A program made the translations under genes and the position numbers. A model generated the notes under the pieces. It had not been told where the DNA came from, searched no databases, and saw only the letters and a program-made list of their open reading frames with translations. A stretch of 64,000 nucleotides of DNA. Origin: Chloroflexota bacterium (lineage in GTDB: Bacteria > Chloroflexota > UBA11872 > VXOZ01). Every line of letters starts with the position of its first letter. Within the stretch, counting starts at the first letter, position 1. Shown here one piece after another: positions 7,675 through 15,742 of this stretch. The stretch covers positions 1 to 64,000 of the forward strand of contig JAPPLM010000033.1 in NCBI GenBank assembly GCA_028874195.1, read 5' to 3'.

Positions 7675-8469
7675 CTACTCCGGATACCAGTCAGGATCGT
7701 ACCGCCGGGCGTAGAAGCGCGTTGCCTTCGTTAGGTCCAGGTCGGCAACGAGCAGGTCTTCTTTGCCGTAGGGGACGTGCGCCAGCAGGTTGCCCTGGGG
7801 GTCGATGAGGCTGGTGGCTGAATTCTGGTAGCGCATGGCTTGGTTGACGCTTGCGAAGTAGACCGAATTCTCTTCGGCGCGGCACAGCATGGCCTTTTCA
7901 TAGAAGGACTCGCCCCATGCAGTGAGCGTCTTGCCGTCCTTGTCGCTGCCGGTCACCTGGGGTTGGAAGACGATGCGCGCGCCGCGTACGGCCGGCCAGC
8001 GCACGGTCTCCGGATAGCGCCACCCCTCGTGGCAGATCGTGATGCCAAACACCGCGCCGGCAGTGCGGAATACCCGCCGCTTGCCGTCGGGCACGTAGTT
8101 TCGTGATTCGCCGCCGGGCGTAATCTGGTTCTTCGTCTGGTAGCCCAGCACGCGCCCGGCGGCCGAGATCACCACGGCGCGATTCTCCAACCCCAGTTCG
8201 CTCACCCACTCCAACCCGACAATGGCCGCCACGCGGTGCGTACGGCAGGCGGCGCGCAGGCGCTTGAGGGCCTCTTCCATAACGACTTGATCTACTGCTG
8301 GAAGATCGAAGCTCGCGCCCCGCAGACCGGGCAGATAAGCCTCTGGAAAACAGGCAATTGCGACCTGCTCTGCCGCGCAGCGAGCGAGAACGGCATTGAT
8401 CTTCGCGACGCCGTGCAACACGGACTCCGGCTGTCGCAGCGGCGCCAAGCCCACGCGGATCGTCTTCAT
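7675..8469 (-). CDS. Carbon-nitrogen hydrolase (nitrilase superfamily)
   Basis: Cysteine amidase/nitrilase-fold enzyme (264 aa) hydrolysing non-peptide C-N bonds. The catalytic triad is clear: Glu43 in CFPEAYLPG, Lys113 in TKNQI and Cys146 in ICHEGWRYPE. Length is typical of single-domain members such as N-carbamoylase, beta-ureidopropionase or omega-amidase types; the substrate cannot be assigned. Start 8469 (MKTIRVGLAP) follows an AGAGAGG run by about 7 nt, while a longer frame to 8490 has no site. It fits with the formamidase, acylase and amidohydrolase genes elsewhere in the window as part of an amide-degrading repertoire. Monocistronic, flanked upstream by palindromic repeats. Confidence 0.9.
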   Translation of the reverse strand: MKTIRVGLAPLRQPESVLHGVAKINAVLARCAAEQVAIACFPEAYLPGLRGASFDLPAVDQVVMEEALKRLRAACRTHRVAAIVGLEWVSELGLENRAVVISAAGRVLGYQTKNQITPGGESRNYVPDGKRRVFRTAGAVFGITICHEGWRYPETVRWPAVRGARIVFQPQVTGSDKDGKTLTAWGESFYEKAMLCRAEENSVYFASVNQAMRYQNSATSLIDPQGNLLAHVPYGKEDLLVADLDLTKATRFYARRYDPDWYPE

Positions 8470-8506
8470 GGAGCGCCTCTCTTTGCACATTACCTCGTTC
8501 GCGGTA

Positions 8507-8761
8507 GGGGCACGAAATTTCGTGCCCCAACCGCGGCGCCGTTAAACAACGCGGACTATTGAGCCGCGCGGTTGCCACCGTAACCGCTGGGAACCGCCAA
8601 TTTCACGTCATTCACCGGGGACTTGCTCGACCTCGCCGTGCATTCAGAAACCAACTCTGCTCTCCGTTTGTGCTGAGCGTGTCGAAGCATGAGCGGAGTG
8701 TGTTGAACGCTGATGCCCATGATTTTCCCGTTCACCCTTCGACCAGGCTCAGGGTGAACGG
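8507..8761. repeat. Cluster of palindromic repeats in the nitrilase-dnaB gap
   Basis: A perfect 22-nt palindrome (GGGGCACGAAA and its complement) lies at 8507-8528. A TGCTGAGCGTGTCGAAGCATGAG copy follows near 8669-8693. An 11-bp inverted repeat, CCGTTCACCCT...AGGGTGAACGG, spans 8728-8761 around TTCGACCAGGCTC. These belong to the dispersed TTCGACAGGCTC family. No gene is seen in the 8470-8820 gap. Confidence 0.75.
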
Positions 8762-8820
8762 TTAGAGGACCTATATTAAATGGCAATGACGGTCTGGCCA
8801 GCTCACTGGATGTGCGCTCG

Positions 8821-10191
8821 CTAGAACGGCGCGCCGTTCGTCTGCCGTTGCTCCTGCATGTCCTCGAACGCGAAGTACTGGTTCAGGAATTTCAGCGTTA
8901 CCGTGCCCGTGGGCCCGTTGCGGTGCTTGGCCACGATGATGTCTGCCTCGCCCTGGCGAGAATCTTCGTCATAGAGTTCCTCACGATAGACGAACATCAC
9001 CAGGTCCGAGTCCTGTTCCAGAGCGCCCGATTCGCGTAGGTCTGAGAGCATGGGCCGGTGGTTCTCTCGCTGTTCCACGGCGCGTGAGAGTTGAGAGAGG
9101 GCGATAACCGGAATGTTGAGTTCGCGTGCCAGCGCCTTCAGGGAGCGGGATATCTCGGAGATCTCCTGCACGCGGTTGTCGCCGCCCCGTCGTCCCTGAA
9201 TAAGCTGCAGGTAGTCGACGATGAGCAAGCCGATGTTGGCCCGGGCTTGCAGCCGGCGCGCTTTCGTGCGCAGGTCCATCGAATTGAGAAAGCCGCTGTC
9301 GTCAACGTAGATCGGCGCATCGGTCAGCGCTCCGACCATGCTGGTAAGGTTTTCCCACTCTCGTTCAGTCAATTCGCCTAAACGGAGGCGATGGGAATCA
9401 ACGCGCGCGAGCATGCAGAGAAAGCGCTGCGCGAGTTGCTCTGCGGACATTTCCAGGCTGAAGATACCCACGGGGACGTGGGGGTCCAGAATGGCAAGAC
9501 TGCTTGCGATGTTGAGCGCCAACGTCGTCTTGCCGGTGGAGGGCCGCCCGGCAATGATGATGAGGTCCGAGCGCTGTAGCCCGGCGGTAAGCCGGTCCAA
9601 GCCCTTGAAGCCGGACTGGATGCCGGGCGCGGCCTGCTCGCCCTCACGTGCACCCGTCAGCTTCTCCCAATACTCGTCAACTATCGGGCGAATGTGCACG
9701 AAGTCCTTGTCCGCGGCGTGACGGGCCAGGCCAAAGAGCACCTGCTCCGCCCGATCCAAGGCATCGTCAATCTCGAGTTGCGTGTCGTAGCCAATCGACG
9801 CGATTTCGGCGGCGGCGCTGATGATACGCCGCATCACCGCGTGCCGTTCGACGATATGGCCGTAGTGTTCCGCGTGCACCGACGTCGGTGTCACATTCGT
9901 CAACGACGCGACGTATGACTCATTGCCGACCTCTTCGATGAGGGACATGCGCTCCAGCTCATCGCAGATGGTCACGAAGTCCGTCGGCTCGCGGCGCTCG
10001 TAGAGCGCAAGCCCCGCCCGAAAGATGTGCTGATGCGCCTCGCGGTAGAAGTCTTCAGGCTGCAGAAACTGCGCCACGCGCTCGATGGCCTCGGGATCGA
10101 TGAGCATGCTGCCCAGCACCGCTTGCTCCGCTTCGATGTTCTGCGGCGGCAGGCGCTCAACATTGGTGTTTGCGACGAATTCGGTCGCCAC
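8821..10191 (-). CDS. dnaB: Replicative DNA helicase DnaB
   Basis: Hexameric 5'-3' helicase that unwinds DNA at the replication fork and recruits primase (456 aa, normal length). The N-terminal primase-interaction domain begins PPQNIEAEQAVLGSML (residues 15-30). The RecA-like motor has Walker A GRPSTGKT at 215-222 and Walker B LLIVDYLQL with Asp326. Also visible are SQLSRAVEQR and DLRESGALEQDSD, motifs typical of DnaB/RecA-fold helicases. No intein is present. The GTG start at 10191 directly abuts the rplI stop (TAA then GTG), so translation is probably coupled. The rplI-dnaB pairing is a conserved arrangement in several phyla. Confidence 0.97.
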   Translation of the reverse strand: MATEFVANTNVERLPPQNIEAEQAVLGSMLIDPEAIERVAQFLQPEDFYREAHQHIFRAGLALYERREPTDFVTICDELERMSLIEEVGNESYVASLTNVTPTSVHAEHYGHIVERHAVMRRIISAAAEIASIGYDTQLEIDDALDRAEQVLFGLARHAADKDFVHIRPIVDEYWEKLTGAREGEQAAPGIQSGFKGLDRLTAGLQRSDLIIIAGRPSTGKTTLALNIASSLAILDPHVPVGIFSLEMSAEQLAQRFLCMLARVDSHRLRLGELTEREWENLTSMVGALTDAPIYVDDSGFLNSMDLRTKARRLQARANIGLLIVDYLQLIQGRRGGDNRVQEISEISRSLKALARELNIPVIALSQLSRAVEQRENHRPMLSDLRESGALEQDSDLVMFVYREELYDEDSRQGEADIIVAKHRNGPTGTVTLKFLNQYFAFEDMQEQRQTNGAPF

Positions 10192-10644
10192 TTACGCTTC
10201 CTCTTTTTGCACGTCCACCGAGATAGCGGCTTCCACGGCGTGCCCGAGCTTGATTGAAACGGTGTAGGTGCCCAGATCGCGAATGGGCTGCTCCAATTCC
10301 AGGGCATGGCGATCGATTTCAATCTCGGTCTGTTCTTTGATCGCCTCGGCGATGTGTTGGCCGGTCACCGAGCCGTACAGGCGGTCATGTTCGCCGACGC
10401 GCGCCGCAATGACGACGGTCGCGCCGCTCAGCTTAGCAGCGGTATCCATAGCCTCTTGCCGTTCCGTCGCCGCACGCCGTACCGTGGCCGCTTTTTGTTC
10501 CTCCCACAGGCGTTCGGCGCCCTTGGTGGCCTTTTGCGCAAAGCCGCGCGGGATGAGGAAGTTGCGGGCATGGCCGTCGGCGACATCCTTCACCTCACCG
10601 GCCTGACCCAGGTCCGGCACATTCTTGAGCAAGACGACACGCAT
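10192..10644 (-). CDS. rplI: 50S ribosomal protein L9
   Basis: Structural protein of the large ribosomal subunit (150 aa) that binds 23S rRNA and helps maintain reading frame. The N-terminal L9 signature is complete: MRVVLLKNVPDLGQAGEVKDV, then GHARNFLIPRGFAQKA. The long connecting helix (about residues 40-75) and a C-terminal domain follow. ATG 10644 is preceded by AAGGAG at 8-nt spacing. It is the first gene of the rplI-dnaB transcription unit; rpsF and ssb, often upstream in other phyla, are not here. Confidence 0.97.
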   Translation of the reverse strand: MRVVLLKNVPDLGQAGEVKDVADGHARNFLIPRGFAQKATKGAERLWEEQKAATVRRAATERQEAMDTAAKLSGATVVIAARVGEHDRLYGSVTGQHIAEAIKEQTEIEIDRHALELEQPIRDLGTYTVSIKLGHAVEAAISVDVQKEEA

Positions 10645-11070
10645 GAATTGTTCTCCTTATACTCTCTGGTGTTGTACGGCTATACTACTGGCTCAAGCAC
10701 CTGGTCTCAAGGGGAAATCACGCTCAATCGCAGGAGACCTTCGCGCATCCACTGCTAGCCGGCGAGAAGAATTCCGAATACGTGGAGAACCTTGTGTAAA
10801 CATTGTCAGCAGCAGTGGAAAACCTTCCCCTAGCTGGGGAGAATTCTGGGGAGAGTGGGAAAATGGCATCGCTACAGGCTTTTTCCGGCTTTTCGGCCAA
10901 AAAACAAAAGATTCCCCAAGTTGACAAGGCGCGGTGCGACGCGCAAGCTATAGGTAGACTGCGCTTACGTTCCGCATGCGTGCGTTGCGTAAAGCGTATT
11001 GAGCTTGCGGAGGCGGGCGGCATCGTCAAGCGTGCCCACGCCGCCAGGCAGGAGTGAGGAGCAACAACCA
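10645..11070. other. Divergent intergenic region between rplI and the DUF1640-like gene
   Basis: A 426-nt gap expected to hold promoters for both directions. I see repeated TGGGGAG/GTGGGAAAA-type strings around 10838-10862 but no convincing -35/-10 pair or regulator box. Confidence 0.35.
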
Positions 11071-11307
11071 ATGGCCATCTTCGATACCCACAAGGCGTAT
11101 CGGGCGCTCACGGCGGGCGGCTTCAGCGAGGCCCAAGCGCAAACCCTCGTTGAGACGCTGGGTGATTCGCGTGACGCGCTAGCCACCAAAGCCGACCTAC
11201 ACGCCGGGCTGCGAGACCTAGAGCCACGCATGGTGAAGTATCAGCTTGGCATTGCCGGCGCCACGGTTGCCATGATAGTCGCACTGCTAAAACTGCTGCC
11301 TGTCTAG
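11071..11307 (+). CDS. DUF1640-like small coiled-coil membrane protein
   Basis: A 78-residue protein matching the layout of DUF1640 (CCDC90/MCUR1-like) bacterial proteins. It opens FDTHKAYRALTAGGFSEAQA, continues with an LATKADL segment likely to form a coiled coil, and ends in one transmembrane helix (about residues 55-76, LGIAGATVAMIVALLKLL). Function is unknown in bacteria; homologues are often short and found singly. ATG 11071 is preceded by GGAGTGAGGAG. It stands alone before the TPP enzyme gene. Confidence 0.75.
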   Translation: MAIFDTHKAYRALTAGGFSEAQAQTLVETLGDSRDALATKADLHAGLRDLEPRMVKYQLGIAGATVAMIVALLKLLPV

Positions 11308-11470
11308 AGGAGCGACGACGAGACCGCTTCAACCGGAACCGCTGTCTACCACCGCCCAGCGCAAGGATGCTACCGTCGCGCGTGTGTCATCCACGCGTTG
11401 CGTCAGTTAGTCCCCTACGAGAGCACTGCCGCAGACACCTCACTAACGGAATCTCCAGTCTAGAGCATCG

Positions 11471-13129
11471 ATGATCACAACACCACACCTTGCCACTCCC
11501 ACAGTAGCAAAGTACATCGCCAGGTTTCTCCGCCAGCAGGGCATCCAACGCTTCTGGGGCATCACCGGCGGTGAGAACGTCGATCTTATCAACGCCTGCT
11601 ACGCGGAACAGATCGAATTCCAGCTTGTTCACCACGAGAATACCGCCGCCTTCCTCGCCCAAAACACGGCTTTCCTTACCGGAGCGCCGTCAGTCTTTCT
11701 GACCACGTTAGGTCCCGGCGCTACGAACATCATCAATGCCGTAGCCGACGCGTACTTGGCGCGCCTTCCCGTCATAGTGATCACTGCGGACTTTGAAGAC
11801 CCAACCGTGGAGTTTGCTACGCACCAGAATGCCCCGCTGCTGGACCTCTTGCGCCCCATTACCAAATGGAATGCGCGCCTGACGCCCACCAATGTGGCCG
11901 ACGCGCTGGCCTACGCCTGGGCGGTGGCGGCGCAGGGACGTCCCGGCCCGGTGCACTTGGCCTTACCGGCGGCGGTTGCGCGGCAGACCATGGACGCCGC
12001 CCCATTGCAAGCCTCCGCCCGGCCCACGGGCATCTTGGATGCGGCTCCTTTGCCCCACACCGCGCACGCGCGCCTGACCACCTGCGACGCGCCGGTCATC
12101 GTCCTGGGACTGGAAGCAAATCACCGCCTTAGCCAAGAGTCTATCGTCGCACTGGCGGAACAATGGGGCGCGCCGGTAGTCAACATGCCCATGAGCAAAG
12201 GGGTCTTCCCTGAAGACCACCCGCTGTTCGCCGGCATTCACAGCGTGTACGGCTACGCGATCGTCGATGAGTTTCTCGATCAGGCCGATTGCATCCTGGC
12301 TGTGGGCCTGGACGGCTCGGACTTCATCCATCCCTGGCAAACCGAGGCGACGACCATCGCCATCCATCCGCACACCGAGGTTGACTCCGCTTTCAGCGCG
12401 GACTTCGTGCTGGTGGGCGATCTGGACGCTACGGTGCGCATTTTGACGCCGGAGCTCACCCATCAAGGCGACTGGGGCCCGCGCGCAGCGGCAGCGTGCC
12501 GCGCGCGAATTCAACAACGCTTGGCGCCAAAGCGCGAGGGCAGTGGCGCGGTGAATGCGACGAAGTCAGCCGTCGCTCCTCAAGTTCTGCTCTCCGCTTT
12601 GCGTGAATTAACGCCGCCGGAGACAGTCTTTGCCTGCGACGTGGGGTCGCATAAACTCCTCGCCTGCCAATGGTGGCAGAGCACACAGCCGCTGACGTTT
12701 CTCGTTTCCAACGGTCTTTCGACCATGGGCTTCGGCGTGCCGGCGGCCCTGGCCGCCAAGCTCTCTGAGCCCGACCGCCCGGTAGTCTGCGTTACCGGCG
12801 ACGGCGGCTTGTTGATGTACGCCGGCGAATTGGAGACCGTCAAGCGACTTGCGCCGCCGGGTAACGCCCCGTTCGTCATCGTCGTGTTTGTGGACTCCAC
12901 CTTGGCCCTGATTCGCACCAAATCGGAAGAGCGCGGCTATCCTGGTGTTGAGAATGACTTTGGGCATACTGATTACGTGAAACTGGCAGCGGCATTTGAC
13001 CTGCCCGCCGTCCTCATTCGGCACGATGACGAATGTGCCGCCAAGCTCCAAGAAGCGCTGGATCTAAACCGGCCGGTCTTGGTGGCAGTTGAAATCGACG
13101 TTGACGAGTACCGCCACATGGGCGGCTGA
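11471..13129 (+). CDS. Thiamine-diphosphate-dependent enzyme (acetolactate synthase-like)
   Basis: A three-domain ThDP enzyme of the acetolactate synthase / benzoylformate decarboxylase / sulfopyruvate decarboxylase family (552 aa). The N-terminal pyrimidine-binding domain has ITGGENVDLI and the activating glutamate Glu56 in HHENTAAFLAQ. LGPGATNIINAVADAYLARLPVIVITAD is the family signature near residues 78-105. The C-terminal pyrophosphate domain carries GDGGLLMYAGELETV from about residue 443. The motif normally ends NN; here the corresponding region is VDSTLALI, so metal coordination may be unusual. Substrate is not assignable. It lies 28 nt upstream of a formamidase with a shared orientation, suggesting one operon that degrades a keto acid or amide. 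Confidence 0.87.
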   Translation: MITTPHLATPTVAKYIARFLRQQGIQRFWGITGGENVDLINACYAEQIEFQLVHHENTAAFLAQNTAFLTGAPSVFLTTLGPGATNIINAVADAYLARLPVIVITADFEDPTVEFATHQNAPLLDLLRPITKWNARLTPTNVADALAYAWAVAAQGRPGPVHLALPAAVARQTMDAAPLQASARPTGILDAAPLPHTAHARLTTCDAPVIVLGLEANHRLSQESIVALAEQWGAPVVNMPMSKGVFPEDHPLFAGIHSVYGYAIVDEFLDQADCILAVGLDGSDFIHPWQTEATTIAIHPHTEVDSAFSADFVLVGDLDATVRILTPELTHQGDWGPRAAAACRARIQQRLAPKREGSGAVNATKSAVAPQVLLSALRELTPPETVFACDVGSHKLLACQWWQSTQPLTFLVSNGLSTMGFGVPAALAAKLSEPDRPVVCVTGDGGLLMYAGELETVKRLAPPGNAPFVIVVFVDSTLALIRTKSEERGYPGVENDFGHTDYVKLAAAFDLPAVLIRHDDECAAKLQEALDLNRPVLVAVEIDVDEYRHMGG

Positions 13130-13157
13130 CCCGCATTCGAAAGGAAAGGTGCACTAT

Positions 13158-14126
13158 ATGGCTACCGTACACCGCCACGAACCGAGCATCTACTACTACA
13201 CCTTCGGCCCGAACGAACCGGCCTTGCACATCAATGCCAGCGACCGCGTTATCGTGCAGACCGTGGATGCCGGGCATTGGGACCGCAACGGTGAGGAACT
13301 TGCTGCTGAAAAGCGCTACTCCCGTCCCGATACCGAATATCGCCAGGCTAATCCCCAGGTCGGGCCCTATTACGTTGAGGAGGCCGAGGTTGGTGACATC
13401 TTGTGCGTCCACATCCGGCGGGTAGACCTGAACCGCGATTGGGCCTTTTCGCGCTACAATCCTGGGTTCGGCAACTTGGGCGTGGAAGACTATCCCGGCG
13501 GGCCGACCGGTCTCAACGAACCGCTGCCGCGGAAATACTACCACTGGGAAATCGATCTCGAGAATCAAGAGGCGACGCTGGACTTACCGGAAAGCAAGCT
13601 CGGCAGCATCACCATTCCCTGCCACCCCTTCCTCGGCTGCATCGGCGTCGCGCCGCGCTTTGGCGAACACATCAGCACGCTCTCGTCCGCCAACCACGGC
13701 GGCAACATGGACTGCGTGGAGACCGGCCCCGGCACGACCGTCTATCTGCCGGTTTTCGTGAAGGGCGCCTATCTGCAATTCGCCGACGTGCACGCCGCGC
13801 AAGGCGACGGCGAACTCTGCGGCGTCGCCCTGGAGACCTGTGCGGAGGTTGAAGTGGAAGTGGAGATCCGGAAGAGCGGCGGGCCCATTTACTGGCCCCG
13901 CTTCGAGAACGACGAGTGGATCATGGTCGCGGCCAACACGCGCCCTCTCATGGACGCTTACAAGATCGCCCATGTGGAACTGATACGCTGGCTTGCCAGC
14001 GACTACGGCTTCGATCTCTGGGACGCCTTCCAGGTGGTTTCCCAAGTGGGCCGCACCCGCGTTGGCAATGTGGTGGATCCAAATTTCACCGTGGTTGCGA
14101 AGTTTCCGAAGCAGTACTTGCCTTAG
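13158..14126 (+). CDS. Acetamidase/formamidase family protein
   Basis: Member of the FmdA/AmdA family (322 aa), hydrolysing short-chain amides to ammonia and the acid. Family features seen: a conserved early Asp-Ala-Gly-His region (QTVDAGHWDRNG), GPYYVEEAEVGDILCVHI, the CHPFLGCIGVAP stretch, NHGGNMDC, and the C-terminal SQVGRTRVGNVVDPNFTV. ATG 13158 follows GAAAGGAAAGGTG. It is probably co-transcribed with the ThDP enzyme (28-nt gap). A second, shorter paralogue lies at 41125. The enzyme is expected in the cytoplasm. Confidence 0.9.
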   Translation: MATVHRHEPSIYYYTFGPNEPALHINASDRVIVQTVDAGHWDRNGEELAAEKRYSRPDTEYRQANPQVGPYYVEEAEVGDILCVHIRRVDLNRDWAFSRYNPGFGNLGVEDYPGGPTGLNEPLPRKYYHWEIDLENQEATLDLPESKLGSITIPCHPFLGCIGVAPRFGEHISTLSSANHGGNMDCVETGPGTTVYLPVFVKGAYLQFADVHAAQGDGELCGVALETCAEVEVEVEIRKSGGPIYWPRFENDEWIMVAANTRPLMDAYKIAHVELIRWLASDYGFDLWDAFQVVSQVGRTRVGNVVDPNFTVVAKFPKQYLP

Positions 14127-14232
14127 TGAACACCAGATTTGTGGGCGATTAGCCGTGGGTTGATGATATGCTGACTATAGAGGTCGGTTTCGTATTGGCT
14201 GGGTGACATTTGGATTGAGCGGAGGTCGCGTG

Positions 14233-14580
14233 GTGACCGACAAGGATCGAACGCGATTACTACACATGGCTGACGCGTCGAGGAAGGCAGTAGCCGTGGT
14301 TTCTGGCATTTCTCTGGAGCAATATACGGCCACAGAGAACTTTGGCCTCCGGGCTGCTACGGAGCGGTTCATAGAGATCATCGGTGAGGCGGCTCACCAT
14401 GTCTCAAACGATCTCAAGGAACTGAACCCGGATGTCCCCTGGGAACAGATTGCCGCAATGCGCAACCACTTGATTCATGGGTACATGAATACTAGTGATC
14501 GGCTCGTTTGGGAAGCCGCGACGACACACGCACCTCGCCTGCTTGTTCAGTTAGAGCAGATGCTAGGAGGCGGAACATGA
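14233..14580 (+). CDS. hepT: HEPN-domain ribonuclease toxin (HepT/DUF86), copy 1
   Basis: Type VII toxin-antitoxin toxin of the DUF86/HepT family (116 aa). It carries the RNase/AMPylation motif R-x4-H-x-Y as RNHLIHGY. Helical blocks include ISLEQYTATENFGLRAATERFIEIIGEAA. GTG 14233 aligns exactly with the ATG of copy 2 (VTDKDR versus MTDEDR), which fixes the start. The stop overlaps the ATG of the partner nucleotidyltransferase (ATGA). In characterised systems the MNT partner adds AMP to the motif tyrosine and silences the RNase. Confidence 0.92.
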   Translation: MTDKDRTRLLHMADASRKAVAVVSGISLEQYTATENFGLRAATERFIEIIGEAAHHVSNDLKELNPDVPWEQIAAMRNHLIHGYMNTSDRLVWEAATTHAPRLLVQLEQMLGGGT

Positions 14581-14930
14581 TCCCTACACAGGAGCACGTG
14601 CTGAGAGAGCTTTATAAGATCCGCGCGGCACTGCAACTCTTCCGCGTGCGGCGGATTGGGGTCTTTGGCTCGGTGGCCCGCAATTCCGCCCGCGTCGACA
14701 GTGATATAGACATCATCGTGGACTTTGCGTGCGAAGATGAGACAATTGCAAACTTCTTCGGACTTCAAGACTTCTTGAGTGACCATTTTCAGCGAAAAGT
14801 AGACGTAATACCTGAAAGTGGACTAAAACCCTTTTCCCGCGACTTGGTCATGCGAGATGCGGTCTTCCTCGAAGACTTGGACGAACCGACAACGGAGGTT
14901 GAAGCGGAGAGCACACTGTCGCAAGCGTAG
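14577..14930 (+). CDS. mntA: MNT-domain nucleotidyltransferase antitoxin (MntA), copy 1
   Basis: Minimal nucleotidyltransferase (117 aa), the antidote of the HEPN toxin just upstream. The catalytic motif is intact: GSVARNSARVDSDID fits G-S-x10-D-x-D, followed by the third acidic position in KVDVIPES. By analogy with MntA it would AMPylate the tyrosine of the toxin's RNHLIHGY motif. The start at 14577 overlaps the toxin stop. The C-terminal tail (EPTTEVEAESTLSQA) differs from copy 2. Confidence 0.92.
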   Translation: MIPTQEHVLRELYKIRAALQLFRVRRIGVFGSVARNSARVDSDIDIIVDFACEDETIANFFGLQDFLSDHFQRKVDVIPESGLKPFSRDLVMRDAVFLEDLDEPTTEVEAESTLSQA

Positions 14931-14973
14931 TCTACAGTGGTCCCCAGTAAAAGTGTAAGGCCGGGCACAGGAC

Positions 14974-15321
14974 ATGACAGATGAGGATCGAGTCCGGTTG
15001 CGCCACATGGTGGACGCTGCGCAGAAGGCCGTAACTCTGGTTGCCGGCATCTCCTTGGAGCAATACACGGCTGCAGACAGTTTTCCGCTGCGCTTCGCCA
15101 CGGAACGGTCGCTAGAGATTGTCGGCGAAGCGGCGAGACATGTATCGAACGAATTCAAAGCTCTGCATCCGAGTGTGCCGTGGCGACAAGTAATGGGCAT
15201 GCGCAATCATATAGTACACGGGTACATGACGACCGAAGACGAACTCGTCTGGCGAACAGCAGTGGAGCACGCGCCGCGTCTCTTGCGGCAACTAGAGGAA
15301 ATATTGGGGAGCGCGTCATGA
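14974..15321 (+). CDS. hepT: HEPN-domain ribonuclease toxin (HepT/DUF86), copy 2
   Basis: Paralogue of the 14233 gene (115 aa), lying 43 nt after the first pair in the same direction. The motif RNHIVHGY again fits R-x4-H-x-Y, so the active site looks complete. Similarity runs the full length (ISLEQYTAADSFPLRFATERSLEIVGEAA). ATG 14974; the stop overlaps the next gene's ATG. The two pairs clearly arose by tandem duplication, followed by substantial divergence. Confidence 0.92.
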   Translation: MTDEDRVRLRHMVDAAQKAVTLVAGISLEQYTAADSFPLRFATERSLEIVGEAARHVSNEFKALHPSVPWRQVMGMRNHIVHGYMTTEDELVWRTAVEHAPRLLRQLEEILGSAS

Positions 15322-15701
15322 TTCCCACGCGAGAATACGTATTGGAAGAGCTTTTCAAGGTCCGCGCGACGCTGCGGTCATTCGGCGTTCGCCGGATAGC
15401 AGTCTTTGGTTCGGTTGCCCGCAACACTGCACGTGCCGACAGTGACATCGATATCGTTGTGGACATTCCGCGCGGGCAAATCACGATTGAGAACTTCTTC
15501 GGACTCCAAGACTTCCTTAACGATCACTTTCAGCGGAAAGTAGACGTGATTACAGAGAGTAGCGTCAAGCCCTTCGCGCGTGACTTGGTCATGCGGGACG
15601 CGGTTTTTCTCGAGGGACTGCAGAGCCTGAACCGCAAAAAGAAAGAGCGCTTTCGAAAGCGTAGAGATGTTGCCAATAAGGGTCTCAACAGCTTCAGGTG
15701 A
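15318..15701 (+). CDS. mntA: MNT-domain nucleotidyltransferase antitoxin (MntA), copy 2
   Basis: Paralogue of the 14577 gene (127 aa). The active-site string GSVARNTARADSDID and KVDVITES are conserved. Compared with copy 1 it has a basic C-terminal extension (NRKKKERFRKRRDV), which could give nucleic-acid binding or reflect drift past an old stop. The ATGA overlap with the toxin gene again indicates coupling. Whether the two antitoxins cross-neutralise cannot be told from sequence. Confidence 0.92.
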   Translation: MIPTREYVLEELFKVRATLRSFGVRRIAVFGSVARNTARADSDIDIVVDIPRGQITIENFFGLQDFLNDHFQRKVDVITESSVKPFARDLVMRDAVFLEGLQSLNRKKKERFRKRRDVANKGLNSFR

Positions 15702-15742
15702 TTAGCTGGTCTTGTAGAGTATTCAAGTTCAGAGCATAATCT

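Noticed and set aside
10800-10870. TGGGG/GTGGGAAAA repeats considered as MraZ-type boxes or a DnaA region
   Set aside because: The spacing is irregular, no mraZ or dnaA gene is near, and no consistent 9-mer was found.
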